From assembly GCA_934364805.1 (NCBI GenBank), contig CAKRMH010000005.1, forward strand, positions 1 through 64,000: a stretch of DNA of 64,000 bases, in the 5' to 3' direction. This document shows, in pieces, positions 52,376 through 60,893 of this stretch (position 1 is the first letter of the stretch; the number at the start of each line of letters is the position of its first letter). The translations under genes and the position numbers were made by a program. Source of the stretch: an uncultured Lachnospiraceae bacterium. Its GTDB lineage: Bacteria; Bacillota; Clostridia; Lachnospirales; Lachnospiraceae. The notes beneath the pieces were generated by a model. The model was given only the letters and a program-made list of their open reading frames with translations, searched no databases and had not been told where the DNA came from.

Positions 52376-53106
52376 GTGATATTGTAATTGAAATCAAAGA
52401 TTTAAAAAAAGTATTTGGCGAACTTGAAGTCTTAAAAGGAATTTCTCTACAGATTCCCAAGGGTTCTGTCACAACAATTCTTGGACCATCCGGTTCTGGA
52501 AAATCCACCTTACTTAGATGTATCAACAAGCTTGAGATACCAACCAAAGGTCAAATTTTCTACAAAGATATTGAATTGACTTCACCTAAGACCAATATGA
52601 ACCTAATAAGAAGAGATATCGGCATGGTTTTCCAACATTTTAATTTATTTCCACATATGTCAGTCATGGAAAATATGATCTATGCTCCTACCAAAATTAG
52701 AAAAATATCCAAAAAAGCTGCTGAAGAAAAGGCTGCTGAGTTACTAAAGAGAGTAGGACTTTTTGAAAAAGCTACTGTCTACCCTACCAGTCTGTCCGGT
52801 GGTCAAAAACAACGTGTGGCCATTGCCCGCGCTCTTGCCATGGAACCAGAAGTTTTATTATTTGATGAACCAACTTCTGCTCTAGATCCTGAAATGGTAA
52901 AAGAAGTTCTTGATGTTATCAAATCACTCTCTGATACTGGTATTACCATGATTCTCGTGACACATGAAATGGGGTTCGCCAGAGAAGTATCTGACCGCAT
53001 ATGCTTCGTAGATGACGGATATATTATAGAAGATACTACACCGGAAAATTTCTTTTCTCACCCATCCACTCCACGAGCACAGAATTTTCTAGCAAAAGTA
53101 TTATAA
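52372..53106 (+). CDS. Polar amino acid ABC transporter ATP-binding protein
   Basis: This 244-residue ATPase has Walker A GPSGSGKST, signature LSGGQKQR and Walker B LLFDEPTSALDPE. It belongs to the GlnQ-like family. It ends the operon, before a bidirectional terminator shared with the SUF remnant. Confidence 0.94.
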   Translation: MSDIVIEIKDLKKVFGELEVLKGISLQIPKGSVTTILGPSGSGKSTLLRCINKLEIPTKGQIFYKDIELTSPKTNMNLIRRDIGMVFQHFNLFPHMSVMENMIYAPTKIRKISKKAAEEKAAELLKRVGLFEKATVYPTSLSGGQKQRVAIARALAMEPEVLLFDEPTSALDPEMVKEVLDVIKSLSDTGITMILVTHEMGFAREVSDRICFVDDGYIIEDTTPENFFSHPSTPRAQNFLAKVL

Positions 53107-53147
53107 AAAATCTTATAATATAGAATGGATTATAACTAATTTTCACT

Positions 53148-53191
53148 AAAGAGACGCTAGCTTCAGCAAATACCGAAACTAGCATCTCTTT
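53148..53191. terminator. Bidirectional terminator between island ABC operon and sufU
   Basis: AAAGAGACGCTAG (53148-53160) and CTAGCATCTCTTT (53179-53191) pair with one mismatch on the plus strand or one G-T wobble on the minus strand. It lies between convergent genes and marks the right edge of the AT-rich island. Confidence 0.75.
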
Positions 53192-53237
53192 AGTCGAACG
53201 TTTTACTATTTTATTCAAAATAATAAACTTGTAAATA

Positions 53238-53666
53238 CTAATCTTTCTCATCCAGCATCTCCTGCATCGTATGCCAGCCTAAAACTGCACATTTTACACG
53301 CGCAGGCATATGTGAAATATCCTGAAGCACAGAAGCCTCCTCAAGCTCTTCGAGTTCCTCGTCTGTCACCGTTCCTTTGATCATTTTCAAGAACAGATCT
53401 GCAAGCTTTAACGCCTCGTCTTTGGTTTTTCCGATCACCAGATCTAACATGATATCAGCAGATGCCTGGGAAATTGCGCAGCCGTCCCCTTCAAAGGCTC
53501 CATCTACGACAATATCATTTTCGACCTTGAGTTTCAGCCAGATATCATCTCCACAGCTTGGATTTACTCCCTCCAGCACAAGATTGGCATCGTCCAGCGC
53601 ATGTTTATGTTCGGGATGAAGATTATGCTCTGTTAAAATTTCATTGTAAAATGTCTTATTCTGCAT
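53238..53666 (-). CDS. sufU: Fe-S cluster assembly sulfur-transfer protein SufU
   Basis: This 142-residue protein has the three SufU cysteines in VNPSCGDD, GDGCAISQ and RVKCAVLGW. SufU accepts sulfur from SufS with the help of zinc. Its ATG overlaps the stop region of the sufS remnant by 11 bp. It looks intact, but the rest of the usual sufCBDS operon is missing upstream. Confidence 0.9.
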   Translation of the reverse strand: MQNKTFYNEILTEHNLHPEHKHALDDANLVLEGVNPSCGDDIWLKLKVENDIVVDGAFEGDGCAISQASADIMLDLVIGKTKDEALKLADLFLKMIKGTVTDEELEELEEASVLQDISHMPARVKCAVLGWHTMQEMLDEKD

Positions 53667-53946
53667 AGCCCATCTGCCGCCTTATCTCTGCCAGGCTTTT
53701 TAAAAATACATGGATATCTTTCTCGTCATTGTATATTCCAAGGCTGAGTCCCGTCGCAGAACAGATTCCAAGATGCTTTAAAAGCGGCTGCGCACAGTGA
53801 TGCCCTGCGCGTACTGCAATATGATCCGCATCCAGAATGGATGCCACATCATGTGGATGAACGCCATCCAGTGTGAATGTAATAATTCCATGATGATCTT
53901 CGGCCTTCGGTGATCCTACAACATGCACTCCATGAATCTGCTCCAT
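53656..53946 (-). pseudogene. sufS: C-terminal remnant of cysteine desulfurase SufS
   Basis: The 96-residue frame matches only the last quarter of SufS (usually about 405 residues): GIITFTLDGVHPHDVASILD and AVRAGHHCAQPLL are clear, with the catalytic-loop Cys in HHCAQP. The PLP-binding lysine and the whole large domain are absent. The position of the conserved substrate-binding Arg appears changed (SATGLSLGIYN instead of the usual TTR-type motif). Upstream sequence in the same frame meets a stop within 60 bp, so this is a truncated pseudogene. Confidence 0.8.
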
Positions 53947-54009
53947 GCCTTCTTTCCCTGATGCTCTGCCACATAGTTCATATCGAGCACTCCGTCATTC
54001 TCTGCAAGG

Positions 54010-54086
54010 CAATTGTGAAACTCTCTCTATATTTACACCAGCATGTACTGCAAATGCTTATCTTAATTTTGTGAGTTTCACAATTG
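54010..54086. repeat. 14-bp inverted repeat with 49-bp spacer
   Basis: CAATTGTGAAACTC (54010-54023) and its exact complement GAGTTTCACAATTG (54073-54086) flank a 49-bp AT-rich spacer. They lie between the sufS remnant and the tandem repeats. Confidence 0.8.
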
Positions 54087-54095
54087 TCTTATATG

Positions 54096-54311
54096 TATAC
54101 TGCTTGAAAGGACATTTTATGATTTCAAGCAGTATTTGTTCAAGCTTTCTAACAGTTAGGAAAAATATTTACTGGTTAAAAGAACGTTTTTGGATTTAAA
54201 GCAGTATTTATTTGAACCTTCTAGCCATTTAAGGGAAGATTTACTGCTTAAAGGGACTTTCTATGATATTAAGCAGTATTTGTTTATGCTTTCCGTTCAT
54301 TTTAAAGTGTA
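54096..54311. repeat. Three tandem 72-bp repeats
   Basis: Units start at 54096, 54168 and 54240, each exactly 72 bp; a degenerate partial fourth copy runs to about 54351. Each unit begins TWTACTGSTT and contains AAGCAGTATTTRTT, so the first half forms an imperfect hairpin (for example TACTGCTTGAAA with TTTCAAGCAGTA). Copies have diverged. No open frame or cas genes accompany them. Confidence 0.8.
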
Positions 54312-54484
54312 TATACTGTTTAGATCAACAAAATAGAGATTTAAGAAGTAAAACCGAAAAATCCCAGTTTCGCAAACACCCACTAAAACAAAGTGTGTGC
54401 CTGTCGCACACTTACGTGCCCGAGCGGTATGCGAAGCATTAACTTCTTCTCTGCGAGGTGCGCATCCTGCCCGAAAGGAAAAGA

Positions 54485-54512
54485 GGGATTCTCACCGTCT
54501 GGCAGGAATCCC
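54485..54512 (-). terminator. Terminator after the radical SAM gene
   Basis: GGGATTC (54485-54491) pairs with GAATCCC (54506-54512). On the minus strand it is followed by TCTTTTCCTTT, 38 bp after the stop codon. Confidence 0.65.
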
Positions 54513-54550
54513 CCTTTGTTGATTTCTTCTGTTTTATTTCTTCTTCTGTT

Positions 54551-55918
54551 TTATTTCTGCTGCTGTTTCTTTTGTCTTTTTTCTTCCTGTCTCTCTTCCC
54601 AGAGTTTATTCGCTGTAGGTGTCCAGTTGCACGCATAAGATTCGCATTTCTCGCAGAGATGTTCTACGCTCTCCGGAGACTGCAGATCTGTGGATCTTGC
54701 TCCGGTCTTCTCTACGATCTCTTTGATTTTCTCTGGATTCTCAAGCATCGGGCATGGACGCAGATGGTTGTCATTAAATGGCTGACCGTCATGATATGCC
54801 ATGAAGATCGGGCTCTGCATTACCTCTAACAATGACATGTCATGGATGTTCGCATTGGAGTAATGGATAAATACGCAAGGATCGCAATCTCCATTTGCAT
54901 TGATATGCAGATAACGTCTTCCTCCGGCAATACAACCGCCGACATACTCACCATCATTCTGAAAATCCATCGCAAAAATGGATTTTTCCATACGCATCTT
55001 ACGGATCTGATGGAACATGTATTCTCTCTGCTCCGGTGTTGGAAGCAGTTCTGTTGCTGCATCATTTCCGACTGGCATATAGTGGAAATACCATACAAAA
55101 CGTGCACCCCATTCGATCATCTGGTCAAAGAACTCCGAACTGCTGATGGAATCAATATTCTGGCTTGTATAGCATGCACTGATTCCGAATGGAAGATGCT
55201 TTCTTTTTAAGATCTCCATTGCTTTTACGACTTTACTGAACGTTCCCTGTCCACGACGTCCGTCTGTTGCTTCTTCAAAGCCTTCGACGCTGATCGCAGG
55301 CATGAAGTTCTTCACTTCCAGCATTGCATCCGCAAATTCTTCATCGATCAGTGTTCCGTTTGTGAAAGACAGGAACTGGCAGTCGTTGTGTTTTTTGCAG
55401 AGTGCAATGATGTCCTGTTTACGTACAAGTGGTTCTCCGCCGGTATATATGTACATGTAAATACCCATTTCTTTGCCCTGGGTAATGATGGAATCAATAT
55501 CATCGAAAGTCAGATTCAGACGATTGCCATATTCTGCAGCCCAGCATCCTGTGCAGTGCAGATTACATGCTGAGGTCGGGTCCAGTAACACTGCCCATGG
55601 AATATTGCAGTTGTATTTTTTACGATATTCTTCCTGCTTTTTCCAGCCGACGAGATTGCCGTTTACAAAGAAGTTCTCAAAGATCTTCTTCATAACGCCC
55701 GGATCTGTCTCTTTTAAAATACTCATCATCAGCTTATAGTAATTGTTCTGAGGATCATCCAGAACCTCGCGAAATGCTTTTCGCTGGCTGACAAAATTGT
55801 CACCAGCAAGGCGGTCTACCCAATCCATTAATTTAGGCAGATTCTGTTCCGGATTTTTCTCAATATAACCAAATGCTGTCTTCAAACCAAACTGTACAAC
55901 TTTACTTGATGTATCCAT
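54551..55918 (-). CDS. Radical SAM protein with C-terminal cysteine-rich domain
   Basis: This protein of about 455 residues has the radical SAM cluster motif CNLHCTGCW (C-x3-C-x2-C), a GGEPLV motif, and a C-terminal region with further cysteines (CIAGGRRYLHINANGDCDPC; HLCEKCESYACNW) that probably hold auxiliary Fe-S clusters as in SPASM-type enzymes. The C-terminus is Lys/Gln-rich. The reaction is unknown; no precursor peptide gene is seen nearby. GGAGGG selects ATG 55918 over the upstream open frame. Confidence 0.85.
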   Translation of the reverse strand: MDTSSKVVQFGLKTAFGYIEKNPEQNLPKLMDWVDRLAGDNFVSQRKAFREVLDDPQNNYYKLMMSILKETDPGVMKKIFENFFVNGNLVGWKKQEEYRKKYNCNIPWAVLLDPTSACNLHCTGCWAAEYGNRLNLTFDDIDSIITQGKEMGIYMYIYTGGEPLVRKQDIIALCKKHNDCQFLSFTNGTLIDEEFADAMLEVKNFMPAISVEGFEEATDGRRGQGTFSKVVKAMEILKRKHLPFGISACYTSQNIDSISSSEFFDQMIEWGARFVWYFHYMPVGNDAATELLPTPEQREYMFHQIRKMRMEKSIFAMDFQNDGEYVGGCIAGGRRYLHINANGDCDPCVFIHYSNANIHDMSLLEVMQSPIFMAYHDGQPFNDNHLRPCPMLENPEKIKEIVEKTGARSTDLQSPESVEHLCEKCESYACNWTPTANKLWEERQEEKRQKKQQQK

Positions 55919-55920
55919 AG

Positions 55921-56021
55921 AATCCCTCCGTTTATCTTGATAAAAATGCTCATTTGAGTATTCATTATAGAACATTATGCGCTCTATTTTCTCAATAAGC
56001 AATCAACAAAACGGAGGGATT
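55921..56021. repeat. 13-bp inverted repeat enclosing the radical SAM promoter region
   Basis: AATCCCTCCGTTT (55921-55933) is the exact complement of AAACGGAGGGATT (56009-56021). The first copy is the ribosome binding site of the radical SAM gene on the minus strand. A TATAAT (55964-55969, minus) lies between the two arms. Confidence 0.75.
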
Positions 56022-56048
56022 GTATACGGTAAATCTACATTATTCTGT

Positions 56049-57335
56049 TTATGAAATTGCGTCCAGTGCGTTGGAAATATCTGCGATCAGGTCTTCTTTA
56101 TCCTCCAGTCCCAAACTGATACGGATCAGTTCTGCCGGTACTCCTGCCTCTTTCAGCTGCTCGTCGGTCATCTGTCTGTGTGTCGACGTTGCCGGGTTCA
56201 GACAGCAGGTTCTGGCGTCTGCAACATGCGTCTCGATCGCTCCGAGTTTTAAGTTCTTCATAAATATGGAGGCTGCTTCACGTCCGCCCTTTAAACCAAA
56301 GGATACGACGCCACATCCACCGTTTGGCAGATATTTTCTGGCTCTCTCATAGTATTTATTGGATGGAAGTCCCGGATAATTGACATAAGCTACCTTTGGA
56401 TGCTGCTCTAAAAATTCTGCAACTGCCTGTCCATTCTCCACATGTCTTGGCATGCGTACATGAAGTGATTCCAGTCCGAGATTTAAGATAAATGCATTCT
56501 GTGGTGACTGCATTGAACCAAAATCACGCATGAGCTGTGAAGTACATTTTGTGATAAATGCGCCTTCTTTTCCGAATTTCTCTGCATAGGTGATTCCATG
56601 ATAGCTTTCATCCGGTGTGCAAAGTCCCGGATATTTGTCTGCGTGTGCCATCCAGTCGAATTTTCCACTGTCAACGATGGCTCCGCCTAATGCTGCTCCA
56701 TGTCCATCCATGTATTTTGTCGTAGAATGCGTTACAATATCTGCGCCCCATTCAAATGGTCTGCAGTTGACCGGAGTCGGGAATGTGTTATCCACGATCA
56801 GCGGTACCCCATGTGCATGCGCAACCTTTGCAAAAAGCTCAATATCTAAAACGGTAAGCGCCGGGTTGGCGATCGTCTCTCCAAACATGACCTTGGTGTT
56901 TGGCTGGAATGCAGCATTTAATTCTTCTTCGGTTGCATCCGGTGATACAAATGTTGCTGTGATTCCCATTTTTGCCATGGTAACTGCGATCAGGTTAAAT
57001 GTGCCTCCGTAGATGGAAGAAGATGCCACAATGTGGTCCCCGCATTCACAGATATTAAAAAGTGCAAAGAAATTGGCTGCCTGTCCGGAAGAAGTCAGCA
57101 TCGCTGCTGTTCCACCCTCCATAGCTGCAATCTTGGCCGCAACATGGTCATTGGTCGGATTCTGCAGACGGCTATAAAAATAACCTTCTGCCTCAAGATC
57201 AAACAGTTTGCCCATATCTTCGCTGGTGCTGTATTTAAAAGTCGTAGACTGTACGATCGGCACCTGTCTTGGCTCGCCATTCCCTGGTGTATATCCCGCC
57301 TGTACACATTTGGTTCCTATTCTGTATTCGTTCAT
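56049..57335 (-). CDS. O-acetylhomoserine aminocarboxypropyltransferase (sulfhydrylase)
   Basis: This 428-residue Cys/Met-metabolism PLP enzyme has the PLP lysine motif VTHSTTKYMDGHG and the O-acetylhomoserine-type family features (length near 430, IVQSTTFKYSTSEDMGKLFD). It makes homocysteine from O-acetylhomoserine and sulfide, which would feed MetE. The gene stands alone on the minus strand. Confidence 0.92.
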   Translation of the reverse strand: MNEYRIGTKCVQAGYTPGNGEPRQVPIVQSTTFKYSTSEDMGKLFDLEAEGYFYSRLQNPTNDHVAAKIAAMEGGTAAMLTSSGQAANFFALFNICECGDHIVASSSIYGGTFNLIAVTMAKMGITATFVSPDATEEELNAAFQPNTKVMFGETIANPALTVLDIELFAKVAHAHGVPLIVDNTFPTPVNCRPFEWGADIVTHSTTKYMDGHGAALGGAIVDSGKFDWMAHADKYPGLCTPDESYHGITYAEKFGKEGAFITKCTSQLMRDFGSMQSPQNAFILNLGLESLHVRMPRHVENGQAVAEFLEQHPKVAYVNYPGLPSNKYYERARKYLPNGGCGVVSFGLKGGREAASIFMKNLKLGAIETHVADARTCCLNPATSTHRQMTDEQLKEAGVPAELIRISLGLEDKEDLIADISNALDAIS

Positions 57336-57408
57336 GATGCCCTCCTATTATATCCATATTTTCCTACAGGATATCGTATCATTTACAATACCTTTTTTCA
57401 AGTAATCA

Positions 57409-57436
57409 GCCCGGAACATTCGAAGAATGCCCGGGC
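57409..57436 (-). terminator. Terminator-like hairpin after the symporter gene
   Basis: GCCCGG--CATTC and GAATG--CCGGGC form a stem around a GAA loop, 19 bp after the stop codon. No T-run follows on the minus strand, so termination may be weak. Confidence 0.55.
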
Positions 57437-57454
57437 CTATCCTATCTGCACGCT

Positions 57455-58885
57455 CTATTTTCCAGCTTCTTTTTGTGCTTTCTGCTTTGCAAAAAATGTT
57501 TTTGTCTCTTTTACCACGACACCACTTAATGCAAACAGTGCGATCATGTTCGGAAGCGCCATCAGACCGTTAAAAATATCTGCGATCGTCCATACTGCAC
57601 TTACCGTCATGTATGGTCCGATAAATACCGCAAGGATGTAGATCCAGCGGAATACTTTTACCGACTTCATATTACCGCCGCTTAAATATTCCAGACAGCG
57701 TTCGCTGTAATAATCCCATCCCAGGATCGTTGTAAACGCAAAAAATACAAGGCAGAGCATAAGTATGAATGCAGATACTTCCTCTGGGAAAGGAAGTCCC
57801 TTCTGGAACGCATAAGTCGTCACCTGCACGCCTTCAAGCCCGTCTACCTGCCATGCTCCGGTCAGGACAATGGAAAGTCCTGTCAATGTACAGATCACAA
57901 TGGTATCAATAAAGGTTCCGGTCATGCTGACCAGACCCTGACGCACCGGCTCTTTCGTCTGCGCCGCTGCTGCTGCGATCGGTGCACTTCCAAGTCCTGC
58001 CTCATTGGAGAAAATACCACGCGCCACACCTTTTTGCATTGCCACAAGCATGCTTCCCACAGCTCCGCCGGTCACCGCTCTCGGAGAAAACGCAGCCTTC
58101 ACAATAACCTGAAACGCAGCCGGAACAGCCGTGATATTGCATGCGATCAGAACGATCACGAACACAACATAGATGACCGCCATAAAAGGAACAACGATCT
58201 GGCTGACGCTCGCAATCCGCTTTACCCCGCCGATCAGCACTGCTGCCACGCAAAATGCAAGGATCAGCGATGCAATAACGACGGACCAGGAGTATTTTCC
58301 AAGGAATGGAAGCAGCTTCACACAATGCGCATTGTCCGGATCAAAAAATCCGTTTACCGCACTCGCAATACCATTTACCTGGCTGAACGTTCCAATTCCG
58401 AAAAGTCCGACGCATACGCCGAAAAACGCAAAGACTTTTGCAAGCCACTTCCACTTGTCTCCCATACCGCGTTCAATGTAATAAAATGGTCCGCCAAGAC
58501 TGTGCCCGTCCTCAGCAACCACACGGTATTTTACCGCAAGCAGTCCTTCTGAGTATTTTGTAGCCATTCCGAAAAATGCCGCAAGTACCATCCAGAACAG
58601 TGCACCAGGTCCACCTGCGCCTACTGCGGTTGCCACTCCGACGATATTTCCGGTTCCGATTGTTGCACTGAGTGCTGTACAAAGAGCTGCAAAGCTTGAG
58701 ATCTCGCCTTCTGCTTCCTCTTCGTTTTTGATCATCCATTTGAGTGCAAGTGGAAGTTTCCGGATCTGAAGAACACCAAGTCTTACGGTTAGCAACAAGC
58801 CTCCGCACATGATCAGGACCATAAGCGGCACTCCCCAGACAAAGTTGTCCACTGCTGCAAGAAAATCATTTACTGCATTCCACAT
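57455..58885 (-). CDS. Alanine/glycine:cation symporter (AGCS family)
   Basis: This 476-residue protein has about 11 membrane segments and the AGCS signature region (ATIGTGNIVGVATAVGAGGPG; FSNEAGLGSAPIAAAAA). It takes up alanine or glycine with Na+. A glycine riboswitch and a terminator-like hairpin lie directly upstream, which supports glycine as substrate. Confidence 0.94.
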   Translation of the reverse strand: MWNAVNDFLAAVDNFVWGVPLMVLIMCGGLLLTVRLGVLQIRKLPLALKWMIKNEEEAEGEISSFAALCTALSATIGTGNIVGVATAVGAGGPGALFWMVLAAFFGMATKYSEGLLAVKYRVVAEDGHSLGGPFYYIERGMGDKWKWLAKVFAFFGVCVGLFGIGTFSQVNGIASAVNGFFDPDNAHCVKLLPFLGKYSWSVVIASLILAFCVAAVLIGGVKRIASVSQIVVPFMAVIYVVFVIVLIACNITAVPAAFQVIVKAAFSPRAVTGGAVGSMLVAMQKGVARGIFSNEAGLGSAPIAAAAAQTKEPVRQGLVSMTGTFIDTIVICTLTGLSIVLTGAWQVDGLEGVQVTTYAFQKGLPFPEEVSAFILMLCLVFFAFTTILGWDYYSERCLEYLSGGNMKSVKVFRWIYILAVFIGPYMTVSAVWTIADIFNGLMALPNMIALFALSGVVVKETKTFFAKQKAQKEAGK

Positions 58886-59000
58886 TTGTTTCTTTCCTAC
58901 CTCTCGTATTTCTTAGGCAGTTTTCTTACTTTCCGGATTCCGTAATTGTGATACACAGGAAATGAATCCTACTTGCTTTCAATCCATCCTGTGAAAGAAA

Positions 59001-59031
59001 TATCCCATATATGGAAATCATATATGGGATA
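59001..59031 (-). terminator. Expression-platform hairpin of the glycine riboswitch
   Basis: TATCCCATATATG and CATATATGGGATA form a 13-bp perfect stem with a five-base loop, followed on the minus strand by TTTCTTTC. It lies between the riboswitch and the symporter gene and can act as the regulated terminator. Confidence 0.75.
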
Positions 59032-59079
59032 AGAAGATACGCACTTATTTCTGATAGAAACATTGGGCACTGGCCCGGT

Positions 59080-59285
59080 CTGTCACAAATTATATCTTCT
59101 CTGTCCTGTTGCCTGAGAGATTCATACGGTTACGTATGTTGCACCTTCGGCCCCCGGTTCCACCGGGCGTCTCCAGAGAGTCGATCCATTTACAGTTGCA
59201 CCGGAAATGCCGGCACCTGAGAGTGTTACTCCTTCGGCAGACTTACGTCGTTTTCCTGCAAACTTCATCTCGAAAATTGCTCTAT
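59080..59285 (-). ncRNA. Tandem glycine riboswitch
   Basis: On the minus strand two glycine aptamers are visible: GCCGAAGGAGTAACACTCTC followed by AGGTGCC, then CTCTGGAGACGCCC, GGGGCCGAAGGTGCAAC and finally CTCTCAGGCAACAGGACAGA. The CCGAAGG and CAGGxxAxAGGACAGAG-type motifs are diagnostic of gcvT-class riboswitches. The downstream gene is an alanine/glycine symporter, as known for this class. Boundaries are approximate. Confidence 0.9.
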
Positions 59286-59351
59286 TCAAAAATATAACGT
59301 GATTTTATTGATATTTCAAGGTTTTTTTCATTCTTTTCGAAAATGTCCGGT

Positions 59352-60815
59352 TCACGAATTCCCTGCAAGGTGCTGGATGTTGGTATGGATATCCTCTAAC
59401 TGGCTGTTCAGTTCCTTCACTTCATTCACTGCATTATCGAAATATTCTACACTCTCGGTAGAGCTTGCAACCACTTCCTCACTTCCCGCAGAAAGCTGTG
59501 AGATCTCATCTGAAATCCGGTTGACATAATCTGTGATCTGGCGGATCGCATCCGACATTCCGTTTAATGCATTCTCCAGATTGTTGGTCTCTTCCAGAAT
59601 CGCATTGAACTTCGTCTTGCTGGTTTCGATCATCTCAGTCTGTTGTGCCACACTGTCGATCGTGTTGCCCACACTCTCATCGGTATTCGTTACACAATCA
59701 TTCAGCTCTGAAATTATGTTCGTAATCTCTCCGACTGCATCTTTGGTCTGCTCGGAAAGCTGGCGGATCTCATCTGCAACAACCGCAAAGCCCTTCCCGG
59801 CCTCTCCCGCTCTTGCTGCCTCGATCGAAGCATTTAATGCCAGCAGGTTTGTCTGACTGGAAATACTTAAGATCGCATCGGTAATTCCCTGCACTTCTTT
59901 GATCTTGGCAGTCAGAAGTTTCGTGCTCTCTACAGTAGCATTGCTGGTTTCCTGGACGATACCAGACTGTTTCTTCATGTGATCGATCAGCTCCACGCCT
60001 TCTGTAACATGTTCCATTGTCTCTCCGGATGCCGAAAGGACATTGTCATAATTCGTCTTAATGGTCTCCATATTCGTATGGATCTCCTGACACATTTTTG
60101 CCTGGTTCTGGATCGCATCCGCAGTGGCTGTTGTGCTGTCTGCGATGTTGTCCATCATCGTCTTGGAGGTATGTATATTGTGGTCAAGTTCCCGCATCTG
60201 ATCCATTGCGAGATTAAAGTGCTTCGTCACCTCGTCCGCAACCGAAATGAGCTTCTCACTCTCCTCCTGCTGTTCCTTCATCGAAGCCTGGATGGATTCA
60301 ATATTCTCACGGTTAAACTGTGCAAGAAGCAGCGTAACACGGACTGCTGCAATGCTGATCAGCACAAGCACAAACACGCCGGAAAACACTCGCTGCTGAT
60401 ACTCCGGTGCTGACATATCACCTGCGGTCAGAAAATGGATCAGCTGGACAACAAACAGCACGGCACTCTGTACCATGGTGATCTTCTGGTCTAAAAACAG
60501 GATCGTAAGCAGAAGCAGCGGAATCTCATACATCCATGTAGACTCCGAATGGTTCAGAAGCAGAAGCAGGGCATAACATACGGATACCCCGGTTGTCATT
60601 GCGACACACCCGTTCCTGGTTCCTGCCATTGCACGGTTTGTAATAATAGTAAGGATGATTGCCGCTGCTGCAAGCAGGATCTGTACCGCCACCTTCCACG
60701 TATCAGCCTGATGTACCATCAAAGCTCCCAATAACGTAAGCAGCAGATACCCCATAATGATCACATTCACTACAGCTGCCGTATTGCATGCGCCTTTATA
60801 CTGTTTCTCCGTCAT
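59352..60815 (-). CDS. Methyl-accepting chemotaxis-like protein with multi-helix membrane domain
   Basis: This protein of about 487 residues begins with about six short hydrophobic segments (to about residue 170) and no extracellular sensor domain. A long coiled coil with the receptor hairpin tip VVADEIRQLSEQTKDAVGEI follows. Such proteins sense internal or membrane signals. It follows the [FeFe] hydrogenase gene on the same strand. AAGGAG selects the ATG at 60815. Confidence 0.88.
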   Translation of the reverse strand: MTEKQYKGACNTAAVVNVIIMGYLLLTLLGALMVHQADTWKVAVQILLAAAAIILTIITNRAMAGTRNGCVAMTTGVSVCYALLLLLNHSESTWMYEIPLLLLTILFLDQKITMVQSAVLFVVQLIHFLTAGDMSAPEYQQRVFSGVFVLVLISIAAVRVTLLLAQFNRENIESIQASMKEQQEESEKLISVADEVTKHFNLAMDQMRELDHNIHTSKTMMDNIADSTTATADAIQNQAKMCQEIHTNMETIKTNYDNVLSASGETMEHVTEGVELIDHMKKQSGIVQETSNATVESTKLLTAKIKEVQGITDAILSISSQTNLLALNASIEAARAGEAGKGFAVVADEIRQLSEQTKDAVGEITNIISELNDCVTNTDESVGNTIDSVAQQTEMIETSKTKFNAILEETNNLENALNGMSDAIRQITDYVNRISDEISQLSAGSEEVVASSTESVEYFDNAVNEVKELNSQLEDIHTNIQHLAGNS

Positions 60816-60893
60816 ATTCCCAGCTCCTTCCACCTTTCGAAAAACTTAAATATATTATACCGCACCAGCTATGAAAAGTGTACTATTTTTTGA

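Larger units (their letters stand above)
53947..54484. other. Non-coding, repeat-containing region
   Basis: No gene is supported here. It contains a 14-bp inverted repeat, the 72-bp tandem repeats (both listed separately), and after 54380 a GC-richer stretch with a 7-bp hairpin AAGTGTG / CACACTT. Together with the cut sufS gene it looks like a site of past insertion and deletion. Confidence 0.55.

Noticed and set aside
44551..53191. Prophage or integrative element
   Set aside because: No integrase, structural, replication or transfer genes are present, despite the unusual base composition.
54096..54351. CRISPR array
   Set aside because: The entire 72-bp period is repeated with no unique spacers, copies are diverged, and no cas gene is near.
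54386..54470. tRNA or 6S-like RNA in the GC-richer stretch
   Set aside because: There are short hairpins but no cloverleaf, no CCA-like end and no recognised RNA motif.
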